Of a DNA stretch of 64,000 nt, positions 54,300 to 61,855 are shown one piece after another (the stretch's first letter is position 1; each line of letters starts with the position of its first letter). The DNA comes from JBBTCX01 sp964494205 (lineage in GTDB: Bacteria > Planctomycetota > Phycisphaerae > UBA1845). The stretch spans positions 1-64,000 of the forward strand of contig CAZBRD010000021.1 in the NCBI GenBank assembly GCA_964494205.1, given 5' to 3'. The notes beneath the pieces are model-generated. The model searched no databases and was not told where the DNA came from. It saw only the letters and a list, made by a program, of their open reading frames with translations. The translations under genes were made by a program, and so were the position numbers.

Positions 54300-55568
54300 A
54301 TGCGCGCGGAAGTCAAACTGGGTCTGGGCGTTTCAGCCGTTATCTGCACCGTCGTCGGCGGTTACTTCATGTTCGGCCGACAAAAAGAGTCGAACATTCC
54401 GGTTAACGGCGCGCCGGTCGCAGCGACTACTCCCGCAAAGCCAGGCACACCCAACAAGACTGACGCTGCGAAGACTCCCGCAACGACTCCCAACAAGGGT
54501 CGCACAACTCCGCAAACTAAGCCGACGACCCCAACCACCAGCAACCCGCGACTGGCTTCCGGTCAGCCGGGCGGCCAACCCGGTGCGACGCAGCCCAACC
54601 CAAATCCGACGGACGCCGCGCACACCACGCGAACCTTCCCGGCAGCGACAACTGCAAACCCGAATCCCACGCCAACGACGAACCCGACGACGACGCCAAC
54701 TACGCCCGCGACTTCAACTGAGAATCCCGCTTTGGCTGCCGGCCAACCCAAACCCGTTTGGCCGCCAGCAGGTAATGAAGCCAAGACAGACACCGTCGCC
54801 AGCCGCACGCCGACCGATCAACCCGCGACACAGGGACCGCCCGCGATGCCGCAGACCACGTTGAGCGCTACCTCGCCGACGCCGCCGGCACCAAGTTCTG
54901 AGCTCAATCAACCGGTGAAGTCCCCGACGCCGGGGGAATCGAACGTCACTGATCCCAAGAACACGCTGACTTCAATGCAGCCGACCCGCGTTCCACCGCC
55001 TGCCGCACAACCAACGGTTGGTTCGAATCCGACGACGAACCCGCAGCCCGCTTCGGTCCCTGCGACATCTCCCGTCGGCGAAGCGAAGCTCGCCAGCATG
55101 AAGACCGACGATGCGGCCGTCGAGACGCACAAAGTGCAACCCGGTGACACTTTCGCAAAGCTGGCTGAGGCGTATTACGGCGATGCGAAGCTTGAGCAGT
55201 TTTTGAAGGAGAGCAACAAGGACCTTGGTGATCCACGTCGCCTCAGCGTCGGCATGATCGTGAAGATCCCGCCGAAGCCCGGTTTAGGAAACAGCAAGCA
55301 AGCCAAGAAAGAATCCAAGGACGCAAACGATACGAAGGACGCAGCCAAGCCTGCCGCCGAAAAGTCAAGATCAACCGGCGCGAAGACATATACTGTTAAG
55401 TCCGGTGATTCCTTCTACAGCATCGCAAAGGCCCAACTCGGCAATTCGGCTCGCTGGAAGCAGCTTTACGCCCTCAATAAGAAGACTGTCGATAACGATC
55501 CGACGAACCTTCGTCCGGGCCAGGTGCTGAAACTTCCGGAAGAAGAAGCAACGAAGTCAACGCCGTGA
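54300..55568 (+). CDS. Membrane-anchored protein with two LysM domains
   Basis: 422 residues. One N-terminal hydrophobic segment (LGLGVSAVICTVVGGYFMFG) acts as signal anchor. A ~230-residue Pro/Thr/Ala/Asn linker follows, of the kind that spans the periplasm or cell wall. The two LysM domains are near residues 277-323 (HKVQPGDTFAKLAEAYYGD) and 362-414 (YTVKSGDSFYSIAKAQLGN). LysM binds GlcNAc-containing glycans, usually peptidoglycan. AGGGAG is 6 bases before the ATG at 54300. It appears to be monocistronic with its own terminator and is expected to tether an envelope structure. Confidence 0.92.
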   Translation: MRAEVKLGLGVSAVICTVVGGYFMFGRQKESNIPVNGAPVAATTPAKPGTPNKTDAAKTPATTPNKGRTTPQTKPTTPTTSNPRLASGQPGGQPGATQPNPNPTDAAHTTRTFPAATTANPNPTPTTNPTTTPTTPATSTENPALAAGQPKPVWPPAGNEAKTDTVASRTPTDQPATQGPPAMPQTTLSATSPTPPAPSSELNQPVKSPTPGESNVTDPKNTLTSMQPTRVPPPAAQPTVGSNPTTNPQPASVPATSPVGEAKLASMKTDDAAVETHKVQPGDTFAKLAEAYYGDAKLEQFLKESNKDLGDPRRLSVGMIVKIPPKPGLGNSKQAKKESKDANDTKDAAKPAAEKSRSTGAKTYTVKSGDSFYSIAKAQLGNSARWKQLYALNKKTVDNDPTNLRPGQVLKLPEEEATKSTP

Positions 55569-55660
55569 GGCGAGCCGGGTGCTTCAGCACCCGACTGTTT
55601 TGCACACGCTTCAGTGCGCAAGTTTGCATTCGTTGGTTTCGATTCCTGTAATTAACGGAG

Positions 55661-55693
55661 CGGGTCGGTGAAATCGCCGACCCGTTTCTTTTT
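55661..55693 (+). terminator. Terminator after the LysM gene
   Basis: CGGGTCGGTGA pairs with TCGCCGACCCG (one G-U pair, AA loop) and is followed by TTTCTTTTTC. It lies about 95 bases past the stop. A smaller CGGGTGC-ttca-GCACCCG hairpin sits between them (55576-55593). Confidence 0.85.
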
Positions 55694-55842
55694 CGCGACT
55701 TGGTAGCGGCCCGCATTTGCCTCAATTCCAGCAAAGTGGAAACGCGCGCCCGGAATGCGTATCCTGAGGATTCGGCTTGGGCTTCCGGCGCGCTGATACG
55801 TCGGGTGATTCAGTGCGTGATGCGGTGGTGTGGTTAGCGCCG

Positions 55843-56052
55843 CAGCCTGAAAGGCTGTTCGTGAATAGCCGTGGGTTGAGTTCGCGTAAGCGAGCGAAAC
55901 CCACGGGGAAAAAACGTAGCGATCGGGACCCTGTAGGGGTCCTCTTGGGGTCCATAAGTCGACCCTTTCAGGGTCGCGAAGGATTGGGATATCCAACCGG
56001 GGGTCGTGCTGCGCTCGACGCCCCGGCTATGAACGATGAGCCTTTCAGGCTC
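55843..56052. repeat. Array of short palindromes with CCTGAAAGG/CCTTTCAGG cores
   Basis: Several hairpins in 210 bases: CAGCCTGAAAGGCTG (55843-55857), CCGTGGGTT...AAACCCACGG (about 55869-55906), GGACCCTGTAGGGGTCC (55926-55942), GACCCTTTCAGGGTC (55961-55975) and GAGCCTTTCAGGCTC (56038-56052). An open frame running across it is not credible as a gene. The array fills the gap between the LysM and exosortase genes. Confidence 0.8.
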
Positions 56053-56139
56053 AAACGGTTAGTCGCTTCAGGATGAAATGGTCTAGCGCTGTCATGCTAA
56101 TGTGTCGGTTCTCTGTGGTTCCATTGAATATTGCGTGAT

Positions 56140-56709
56140 ATGACCGACGGCCAAATACAGCTCACTGGCGTAGGGAAACTGCGCCACTACTTTGACCGCC
56201 GTCCGGTCCTGCGTTTCGTGTCCCTGGTTGCGGTCTCGATGGGCCTCTTCTACGGCCTGATGGCTACGCCGCTGTTCGGCGACAAGCTCTTCAACGCGTA
56301 CCTGCAATTCAACGCCGAGGTTACCGCCAAGATTCTTAATGTCTTCGGTCGCCAGGCGTCGGTCAGCGGTGTCACCATCTCCACACCGGAATACGGCCTC
56401 GAAATCCGCCGCGGCTGCGACGCGGTCGAACCGATGGCTCTCTACATCGCAGGAGTGATCGCACTCGCCACGCCGATGCGGACCAAGGTGATCGGCATCG
56501 CGCTGGGGATGCTCGTCCTGCTCGTCGTGAACATGATTCGCATCGTTTCGCTTTACTACGTCGGCGTCTATTGGCGCAGCGCGTTCGAGACCATGCACGT
56601 CGATGTCTGGCAGCCGGCGTTCATCGTGCTCACCGTCGGCCTGTGGACCACATGGGCACTCTGGGCCACCAAACCGCCGCCGAAACCGGAAGCAAATGTC
56701 AGCAGTTAG
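56140..56709 (+). CDS. xrtH: Exosortase H (IPTL-CTERM-type)
   Basis: 189 residues from ATG 56140 (a TTG at 56131 is possible). Exosortase/archaeosortase signature: Cys93 in EIRRGCDAVEPMALY, Arg134 in VVNMIRIVSLYYVGVYW and His153 in MHVDVWQPAF, the Cys-Arg-His set proposed for this family. Membrane helices occupy most of the chain. The short length and the spacing fit the XrtH subgroup that processes IPTLxxWG-CTERM proteins, not XrtA (EpsH), which is longer. The likely substrate in this window is the protein at 1361-2137. The subgroup call is by motif and length, without an alignment. Confidence 0.85.
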   Translation: MTDGQIQLTGVGKLRHYFDRRPVLRFVSLVAVSMGLFYGLMATPLFGDKLFNAYLQFNAEVTAKILNVFGRQASVSGVTISTPEYGLEIRRGCDAVEPMALYIAGVIALATPMRTKVIGIALGMLVLLVVNMIRIVSLYYVGVYWRSAFETMHVDVWQPAFIVLTVGLWTTWALWATKPPPKPEANVSS

Positions 56710-56748
56710 AGTGACTTTTGATTCTCTGCGGCAGTAAGCCTTCCTGAT

Positions 56749-56783
56749 CCCCCCTTGCTAAGGGGGGACAAAGGGGGTCTGAG
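56749..56783. repeat. Palindrome CCCCCCTT-gct-AAGGGGGG
   Basis: A perfect 8-bp stem at 56749-56767 followed by ACAAAGGGGGTC, which gives a second, weaker pairing. It is of the same general type as the repeat at 53548. Confidence 0.75.
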
Positions 56784-56867
56784 TTTTCGACAATGATGCA
56801 GATAATGACATCCACTCGGTGGACGCAAACCGGCAGAGCCCCTTACGCAAGCAAGGGACGTGCACCC

Positions 56868-56901
56868 AGGGTGGCACGGTCAAGCCGCAGCTTGGCCGTG
56901 G
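56868..56901. repeat. Dispersed repeat GGGTGGCACGGTCAAGC family, copy at the exosortase locus
   Basis: Nearly identical to 22008-22041 over about 33 bases (GGGTGGCACGGTCAAGCC through CTTGGCCGTGG). It lies between xrtH and the membrane partner gene. Confidence 0.9.
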
Positions 56902-56971
56902 TGAACGCATCAAGCTTTGGCATGATTCAGCCCTTTGCGCAAACAGAGGGAATCCGCAATGAAAACGTCGC

Positions 56972-57610
56972 ATGAACCAACAAACTAAACTCATCGGCGG
57001 TTTCGTGCTCGGCAGCAGCGTGTGCTTCGCGCTGTTGTCGTTACTCTGGCTGGTTGTTGGTCCACCGTTCTCGGCTGCGTTTCGACCGCTGGCCCAACTG
57101 TGGATGTCCGCGCTGAATCGATTCCAAACCGTTCAGGTTCAACCGATACCGAACCCTCGCGGCCTCGATGATTCTGTGTTCATTATGCCTGCGACCGATG
57201 ATTTAGACGCCCAGGCGTTTCCTTTCAGTGCCCAGCAATACGCTTACACCCCGCCCATCATGGTTGTCGCCTTTGTGCTGGCCACGCCGCTTGCTTGGCG
57301 ACGGCGAATGTGGGCACTGTTGCTTGGGGCTGCTCTCGCGCTCACATACACGGCCTTTCGTTTGGAGTTTGCTCTCGCGTTTGCTCAATGGTCGCGATGG
57401 GAAGCGGTCGACCCCGGAGGCACGCCGTGGCTGATCAAGGCGTTCGGTTATCTGCACCTGGCGATCTTCCGCCGAAACGCAGGCACCTACGTGATTCCGG
57501 TCCTCCTCTGGATCGCAGCCACTTTCCGAAAGGGCGACGTGCAGGCGATCCTAGCGCAAGATCAGAGGACAAGGCAGAATACCCTAACGGAAATCGCACC
57601 TCGCAAATAA
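56972..57610 (+). CDS. Exosortase H-associated membrane protein
   Basis: 212 residues with hydrophobic helices at about 8-30, 93-105 (IMVVAFVLATPLAW), 110-125 and 165-185 (YVIPVLLWIAATF). A large loop between helices 1 and 2 faces the periplasm. It directly follows xrtH on the same strand, and its arrangement fits the membrane protein usually found beside that enzyme. The ATG at 56972 has no clear ribosome site of its own. AGAGGG is instead followed by a 9-codon open frame starting at 56959 that overlaps this start. Confidence 0.75.
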   Translation: MNQQTKLIGGFVLGSSVCFALLSLLWLVVGPPFSAAFRPLAQLWMSALNRFQTVQVQPIPNPRGLDDSVFIMPATDDLDAQAFPFSAQQYAYTPPIMVVAFVLATPLAWRRRMWALLLGAALALTYTAFRLEFALAFAQWSRWEAVDPGGTPWLIKAFGYLHLAIFRRNAGTYVIPVLLWIAATFRKGDVQAILAQDQRTRQNTLTEIAPRK

Positions 57611-58148
57611 CTTCGCCGGCGCGCGCTCGATTGGAAAGCCACGAACGAGCGAGCGCCACGTTATTGAGCTGGAAATGAAGTCTTTCACCATGCGTAATGA
57701 AAGCGTGGTTGATACTGTTTGCATTAATCACCCAGAAGGAACATCGTTGTCCCGTTAGGGACAATTGAAAATAGCCCAGCACGATGTGCTGGGTAAAGAT
57801 TGTATGAAAAAGGAAAGGTGCCGGAGGCACGACTGAACGGTGCGCGATTAATCTGCGGGATGCGAACGAGACGGCTACTTTGCGAGCCGACTTTCTCGGC
57901 TCCTCAAATGGGAGAACAAGATGGCCAGCTTTCATTTTGTAATTTGTAATTCGCAATTTGTAATTCTGCGAGTGCCACAGCGTGTCACTACTTAGCGGAA
58001 ATTTTTCACTCTAGCGAATTAGCCATTTGTAATTACAGCCGCACAGCCTCAAGGGTGACTGAAATGACAGACCTAATTCAACGCAGGCATGAGCCGCCAG
58101 TTGGCTATAGGATCAATAACCGGGATCAATGGTCAGGAGGTTTGCTCG
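57611..58148. other. Intergenic region with REP-like palindromes
   Basis: About 540 bases between genes that converge. It contains GTCCC-gtta-GGGAC (57749-57762), AGCCCAGCACGATGTGCTGGG (57773-57793) and GTGCC-gga-GGCAC (57818-57830), the same three motif types as at 12708-12895. AT-rich TTTGTAATT repeats occur near 57936-57966. No gene is seen. Confidence 0.7.
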
Positions 58149-59219
58149 CTACGATGGCAACGCAGAACCAAGGCGTCCGAGGTCCGCTCCGCCGTCCTGC
58201 TCCTGGATTTGATTCGAGATTCGCTCCGCCAGTTCGACCGCTGCAAACCCTTCTTCGGCGCTCACAGCCGCAGCCGATCCCGTGCGCACCGAATCGAGGA
58301 ACGAATCGATCTGGGCGCGCAGTGGCTCGACATCGTCGACAACGATCGGCTCGAGTTGCACGAGCGAGCTGAAATCGATGTTGGCCATCTGCGACAGGTC
58401 TTCAAAGTTCTTCTCCCGCGCGAGGCGGATGAGATCGAGATTGTCCTTGAGCTTGATCGCGTTGCCCGTCTTTCGCTGGAAGTCCATCGTGATGTACGCG
58501 GTGGGGCAGAAGATGCGAATGCGTCGATCGGTCTTGAGCGCCAATCGCGAGGCGGTCATGTTAACGACGCAGCCGTTGCTGAACCGCACGCGCGCGTTGG
58601 CGACGTCTTCGCTGGCGCCGAGCACGCGAACACCGACAGCCTCGACAGAATATGTGAGCGGAGTGCCATCGGATGGCATCTGGCCGCGCACCAGGTGCAG
58701 CACGATGTCGATATCATGAATCATCATGTCGAGCACGACGCCGACATCCGCGCTGCGAAACGTGAACGGACTTACGCGCTGGGTCTCGATGAATCGCGGC
58801 GTGACACCCATCTTGAGCATGGCACGCACGACCGGATTAAATCGCTCGGAGTGCCCCACTTGCAGCAGGCAGTTGTATTCGCGCGACGCATCGAGAAGTT
58901 TACGAGCGGTGGCTGCGTCCGGTGCGAGCGGTTTTTCAACCAGTGCGGGGATGCGACGGCGAATGAGTTGCATCGCGACATCGGCGTGATAGACCGTCGG
59001 CACCGCAACCGTGGCGGCATCGATTTCATGGATGATTTCGCTGACATCCGCGACCGCGCGGCAGCCGTACTGATCCGCGAGCGGTTTCGCTCGGGCTAGG
59101 TCTTTGTCAACGACGGCGACGAGCTTGCAGCCCTTCGTTTGTGAATAGACACGGGTGTGGTGCGTGCCCATCCGCCCGGCACCGATGACCGCTACGCGCA
59201 TCGTTGATTCATTAGACAT
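58149..59219 (-). CDS. Gfo/Idh/MocA-family oxidoreductase
   Basis: 356 residues. N-terminal Rossmann fold starts RVAVIGAGRMGTHH; the EKP motif is PALVEKPLAPD. The substrate domain has VGHSERFNP, then DMMIHDIDIVLHLV. The GHxERFNP stretch is also seen in UDP-GlcNAc 3-dehydrogenases (GnnA-type) that make diamino lipid A, so an envelope-sugar role is possible, the more so as lpxI is in the window. This is only suggestive. It diverges from the S9 peptidase gene. Starts at 59219 and 59201 are both possible. Confidence 0.88.
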   Translation of the reverse strand: MSNESTMRVAVIGAGRMGTHHTRVYSQTKGCKLVAVVDKDLARAKPLADQYGCRAVADVSEIIHEIDAATVAVPTVYHADVAMQLIRRRIPALVEKPLAPDAATARKLLDASREYNCLLQVGHSERFNPVVRAMLKMGVTPRFIETQRVSPFTFRSADVGVVLDMMIHDIDIVLHLVRGQMPSDGTPLTYSVEAVGVRVLGASEDVANARVRFSNGCVVNMTASRLALKTDRRIRIFCPTAYITMDFQRKTGNAIKLKDNLDLIRLAREKNFEDLSQMANIDFSSLVQLEPIVVDDVEPLRAQIDSFLDSVRTGSAAAVSAEEGFAAVELAERISNQIQEQDGGADLGRLGSALPS

Positions 59220-59393
59220 AGGTCAATGGTCCCGCCGCAAACGAACTTTCCCAAGCCAAAGGCATGGTGGGCCAAGTGTAATATCATGTCAATCACGAAG
59301 GTGACCTGCGTGCGGGATCGTCGGCGATTTGCTATCCTGTTCGCACGGATTGGGTCGGTTTTCACAATTTGGAAGGCTATTTGGAGACACCTC

Positions 59394-61472
59394 GTGATTT
59401 CAAAGTATGCGAACATTCCCCTGGCGTTGTTGCTGGTCATCGGTTCCGGCTGCCAAAAGAACACCCACGTGGCGGAGGAGAGCTCGGCTGCGGGCGGGCC
59501 GAAAGTCGCGAAAGCCGGCGCGGACGTGTTGATTCCACGCGAGACGCTGTTTGGCAATCCTGATCGCGCCTCCCCGCAGATCAGCCCGGACGGCACGAAG
59601 CTCGCCTTTCTCGCGCCGGTTAACAACGTGCTAAACGTGTGGGTCGCGTCGATCGATGATATTTCCCGCGCGCACCCGGTGACGAGTGACTCCAATCGCG
59701 GCATTCGCAATTATCAGTGGGCCTACACGAACCAGCACATCATCTATACGCAGGACAAGGGCGGCGACGAAAACTGGCGCGTCTATGCGGTTGATCTCGT
59801 CAAGAGTAACACCAGAGACCTCACACCGTTCGAAGGCGTAGCCGCTCGTCTGGCTGATGTGAGCCACAAGAATCCCAACGAAGTTCTGGTCCTTTTGAAC
59901 GATCGCGACAAGAAGAACCACGACGTGCATCGCATCAACATTCTCACCGGCGAGCGCAAGCTGGTATTGCAAAACAACGATGGCTTCACCGATTTCGTAA
60001 CCGACGTCGACTACAACGTGCTCTTCGCGTCGCAGCAGACGCAGGAGGGCGGCATGGATGTCCTCAGGGCAGGTGACGGCGGCAAGTGGACTTCATTTAT
60101 CAAGATCGGTATGGAGGACGCACTCACCACGAGTGCCGAAGCCGTCGACAAGACAGGGAAGTCTCTCTATCTGATTGACAGTCGCAATCGCAACACGGCA
60201 GCCCTCACTTCGCTCGACCTCGCCACCGGTAAACAAACCATCTTGGGCGAGGATTCCAAGGCGGACATCGGCGGAGTTCTTCTGCACCCGACGGAGCGAA
60301 ATGTGCAGGCGTATTCGGTCAACTATCAGCGGAATGAATGGCGTGCGATTGATCCAGCTGTCAAAAGCGATCTCGGAAAATTGCGCGGGGTGGCTGAGGG
60401 CGACTTCAACATCGGCAGTCGGACGCTCGACGACAAGAAGTGGATTGTCTCCTACGTGATGGACAACGGTCCGGTGCGATACTACCTGTTCGATCGCGGT
60501 TCGAAGCAAGCCAAGTTCCTTTTTACGAACAACAAGCGACTGGAGACCGTAACCCTCGCGAAAATGACACCCACGGTCATCAAGTCACGCGACAAGATGG
60601 ATTTGGTTTCCTATCTCACGCTGCCCGCGACGGAAAAAGTGAATGGCTCGAATCCGCGTCCGAGTCAGCCGCTGCCGATGGTGTTGCTCGTGCACGGTGG
60701 TCCGTGGGCGCGCGACGGCTGGGGTTTGAACCCGATGCACCAGTGGCTGGCGAATCGCGGCTACGCGGTGCTGAGCGTGAACTTCCGTGGCTCGACCGGT
60801 TTTGGAAAGAACTTCATTAACGCAGCCAACATGGAATGGGCGGGCAAGATGCACGACGACCTCATCGATGCGGTGAACTGGGCTGTGAAGGAAAAGATCG
60901 CCGACCCGAAGAAAGTCGCGATCATGGGTGGCAGCTACGGCGGTTATGCCACACTCGTTGGTTTGACGTTCACGCCGGATACGTTTGCGTGCGGAGTGGA
61001 TATCGTCGGCCCGTCGAATCTAGTGACACTGCTCAGCACGATTCCGCCGTACTGGATGCCGATGATCGAGATGTTCACCAAGCGAGTCGGCGATCACCGC
61101 ACTGAGGAAGGCAAGTCGATGCTGAACCAGCGTTCTCCGTTGACGTTCGTCGATCGAATCAAGAAGCCGCTGCTCATCGGTCAGGGTGCGAATGATCCGC
61201 GAGTGAAGCAGGCGGAGGCTGATCAGATCGTCAAAGCCATGTCGGAAAAGAAGATTCCGGTGACGTACGTGCTGTATCCCGACGAGGGTCATGGGTTTGC
61301 TCGCCCCGAAAACCGGATGAGTTTCAATGCAGTGGCTGAGGCGTTCTTGTCGCAACATCTGGGCGGTCGATTTCAGCCGATCGGCGGCGATTTCACGGGA
61401 TCGTCGATCACTGTTCCGGCGGGCGCTGCGAACATTCCCGGTTTGACCGATTCGATGAATTCCAAGAACTGA
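59394..61472 (+). CDS. Prolyl oligopeptidase-family (S9) peptidase, lipoprotein
   Basis: 692 residues from GTG 59394, which follows GGAG by 7 bases and gives a lipoprotein signal peptide (hydrophobic core LALLLVIG, then SGC; Cys lipidation probable though the lipobox is weak). The open frame extends to 59226. An N-terminal beta-propeller (PQISPDGTKLAFLAP and so on) precedes the alpha/beta-hydrolase domain. The triad is Ser514 (GGSYGGYAT), Asp601 (GANDPRV) and His633 (EGHGF). It is a periplasmic or surface dipeptidyl/oligopeptidyl peptidase. A perfect terminator follows. Confidence 0.94.
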   Translation: MISKYANIPLALLLVIGSGCQKNTHVAEESSAAGGPKVAKAGADVLIPRETLFGNPDRASPQISPDGTKLAFLAPVNNVLNVWVASIDDISRAHPVTSDSNRGIRNYQWAYTNQHIIYTQDKGGDENWRVYAVDLVKSNTRDLTPFEGVAARLADVSHKNPNEVLVLLNDRDKKNHDVHRINILTGERKLVLQNNDGFTDFVTDVDYNVLFASQQTQEGGMDVLRAGDGGKWTSFIKIGMEDALTTSAEAVDKTGKSLYLIDSRNRNTAALTSLDLATGKQTILGEDSKADIGGVLLHPTERNVQAYSVNYQRNEWRAIDPAVKSDLGKLRGVAEGDFNIGSRTLDDKKWIVSYVMDNGPVRYYLFDRGSKQAKFLFTNNKRLETVTLAKMTPTVIKSRDKMDLVSYLTLPATEKVNGSNPRPSQPLPMVLLVHGGPWARDGWGLNPMHQWLANRGYAVLSVNFRGSTGFGKNFINAANMEWAGKMHDDLIDAVNWAVKEKIADPKKVAIMGGSYGGYATLVGLTFTPDTFACGVDIVGPSNLVTLLSTIPPYWMPMIEMFTKRVGDHRTEEGKSMLNQRSPLTFVDRIKKPLLIGQGANDPRVKQAEADQIVKAMSEKKIPVTYVLYPDEGHGFARPENRMSFNAVAEAFLSQHLGGRFQPIGGDFTGSSITVPAGAANIPGLTDSMNSKN

Positions 61473-61496
61473 TAGCGGTAATAGCTTAATCGACGG

Positions 61497-61540
61497 CAAG
61501 GTCGCGTGCGGCAACAAGTCGCACGCGACCTTGCTTTTTT
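61497..61540 (+). terminator. Terminator of the S9 peptidase gene
   Basis: A perfect 14-bp stem (CAAGGTCGCGTGCG and complement, 9-base loop) followed by CTTTTTT. Confidence 0.95.
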
Positions 61541-61593
61541 GGTGGTCAGAGCTTTCTGAAAAAGTGGCACAGAGTTGACTGTTGCCTCCTCAT

Positions 61594-61630
61594 CTTTACG
61601 AAATCCTTACGCGCCCCCGTCGAACCTTAC
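61594..61630 (+). promoter_or_regulatory. Possible KdpE-type operator upstream of the kdp genes
   Basis: Three TTAC-containing hexamers (CTTTAC at 61594, CCTTAC at 61605, CCTTAC at 61625) spaced 11 and 20 bases apart, that is, on the same DNA face. OmpR-family regulators such as KdpE bind direct repeats of this spacing. It is a suggestion from pattern only. Confidence 0.4.
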
Positions 61631-61679
61631 ACTTTCCTGATATCCAATGGGTTAGAGTTTATAGGAAGGAATGATCGTT

Positions 61680-61772
61680 ATGGACGTGCTTTATTTGATA
61701 ACCGGGCTCGGTTTCTTTGCCGGATGCATCGCTTGCATTCGGTATGTGTTTCCAGATTGGCGGCGAACGTAA
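61680..61772 (+). CDS. Small membrane protein encoded upstream of kdpF
   Basis: 30 codons from ATG 61680: a Met-Asp-Val start, one hydrophobic helix (LYLITGLGFFAGCIACI), then a short basic end (PDWRRT). AGGAAGGA lies 9 bases upstream; an in-frame ATG at 61671 touches the ribosome site. It ends 2 bases before the kdpF ATG. Short proteins starting MDxLY, of unknown role, are often seen just ahead of kdpF. It may be an accessory peptide of the KdpFABC potassium pump. Confidence 0.7.
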   Translation: MDVLYLITGLGFFAGCIACIRYVFPDWRRT

Positions 61773-61774
61773 CC

Positions 61775-61855
61775 ATGTATCTGATCTGTGGTCTTCTCGC
61801 GTTGGTGCTATTGGCCTACCTCTTTGTAGCCATGATCAAACCGGAGTGGTTCTAA
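61775..61855 (+). CDS. kdpF: K+-transporting ATPase subunit KdpF
   Basis: 26 codons: a single hydrophobic helix (LLALVLLAYLFVAMI) followed by KPEWF at the C-terminus. This is the KdpF pattern of about 25-30 residues ending KPExF. KdpF stabilises the KdpFABC complex in the membrane. Its TAA is immediately followed by the kdpA ATG. Confidence 0.88.
   Translation: MYLICGLLALVLLAYLFVAMIKPEWF

Noticed and set aside
55777..56076. Open frame of 99 codons between LysM and xrtH
   Set aside because: It is made almost wholly of palindromic repeats.
57930..57966. AT-rich TTTGTAATT repeats as an origin or attachment site
   Set aside because: They are short and few, with no DnaA boxes, integrase gene or duplicated tRNA end nearby.
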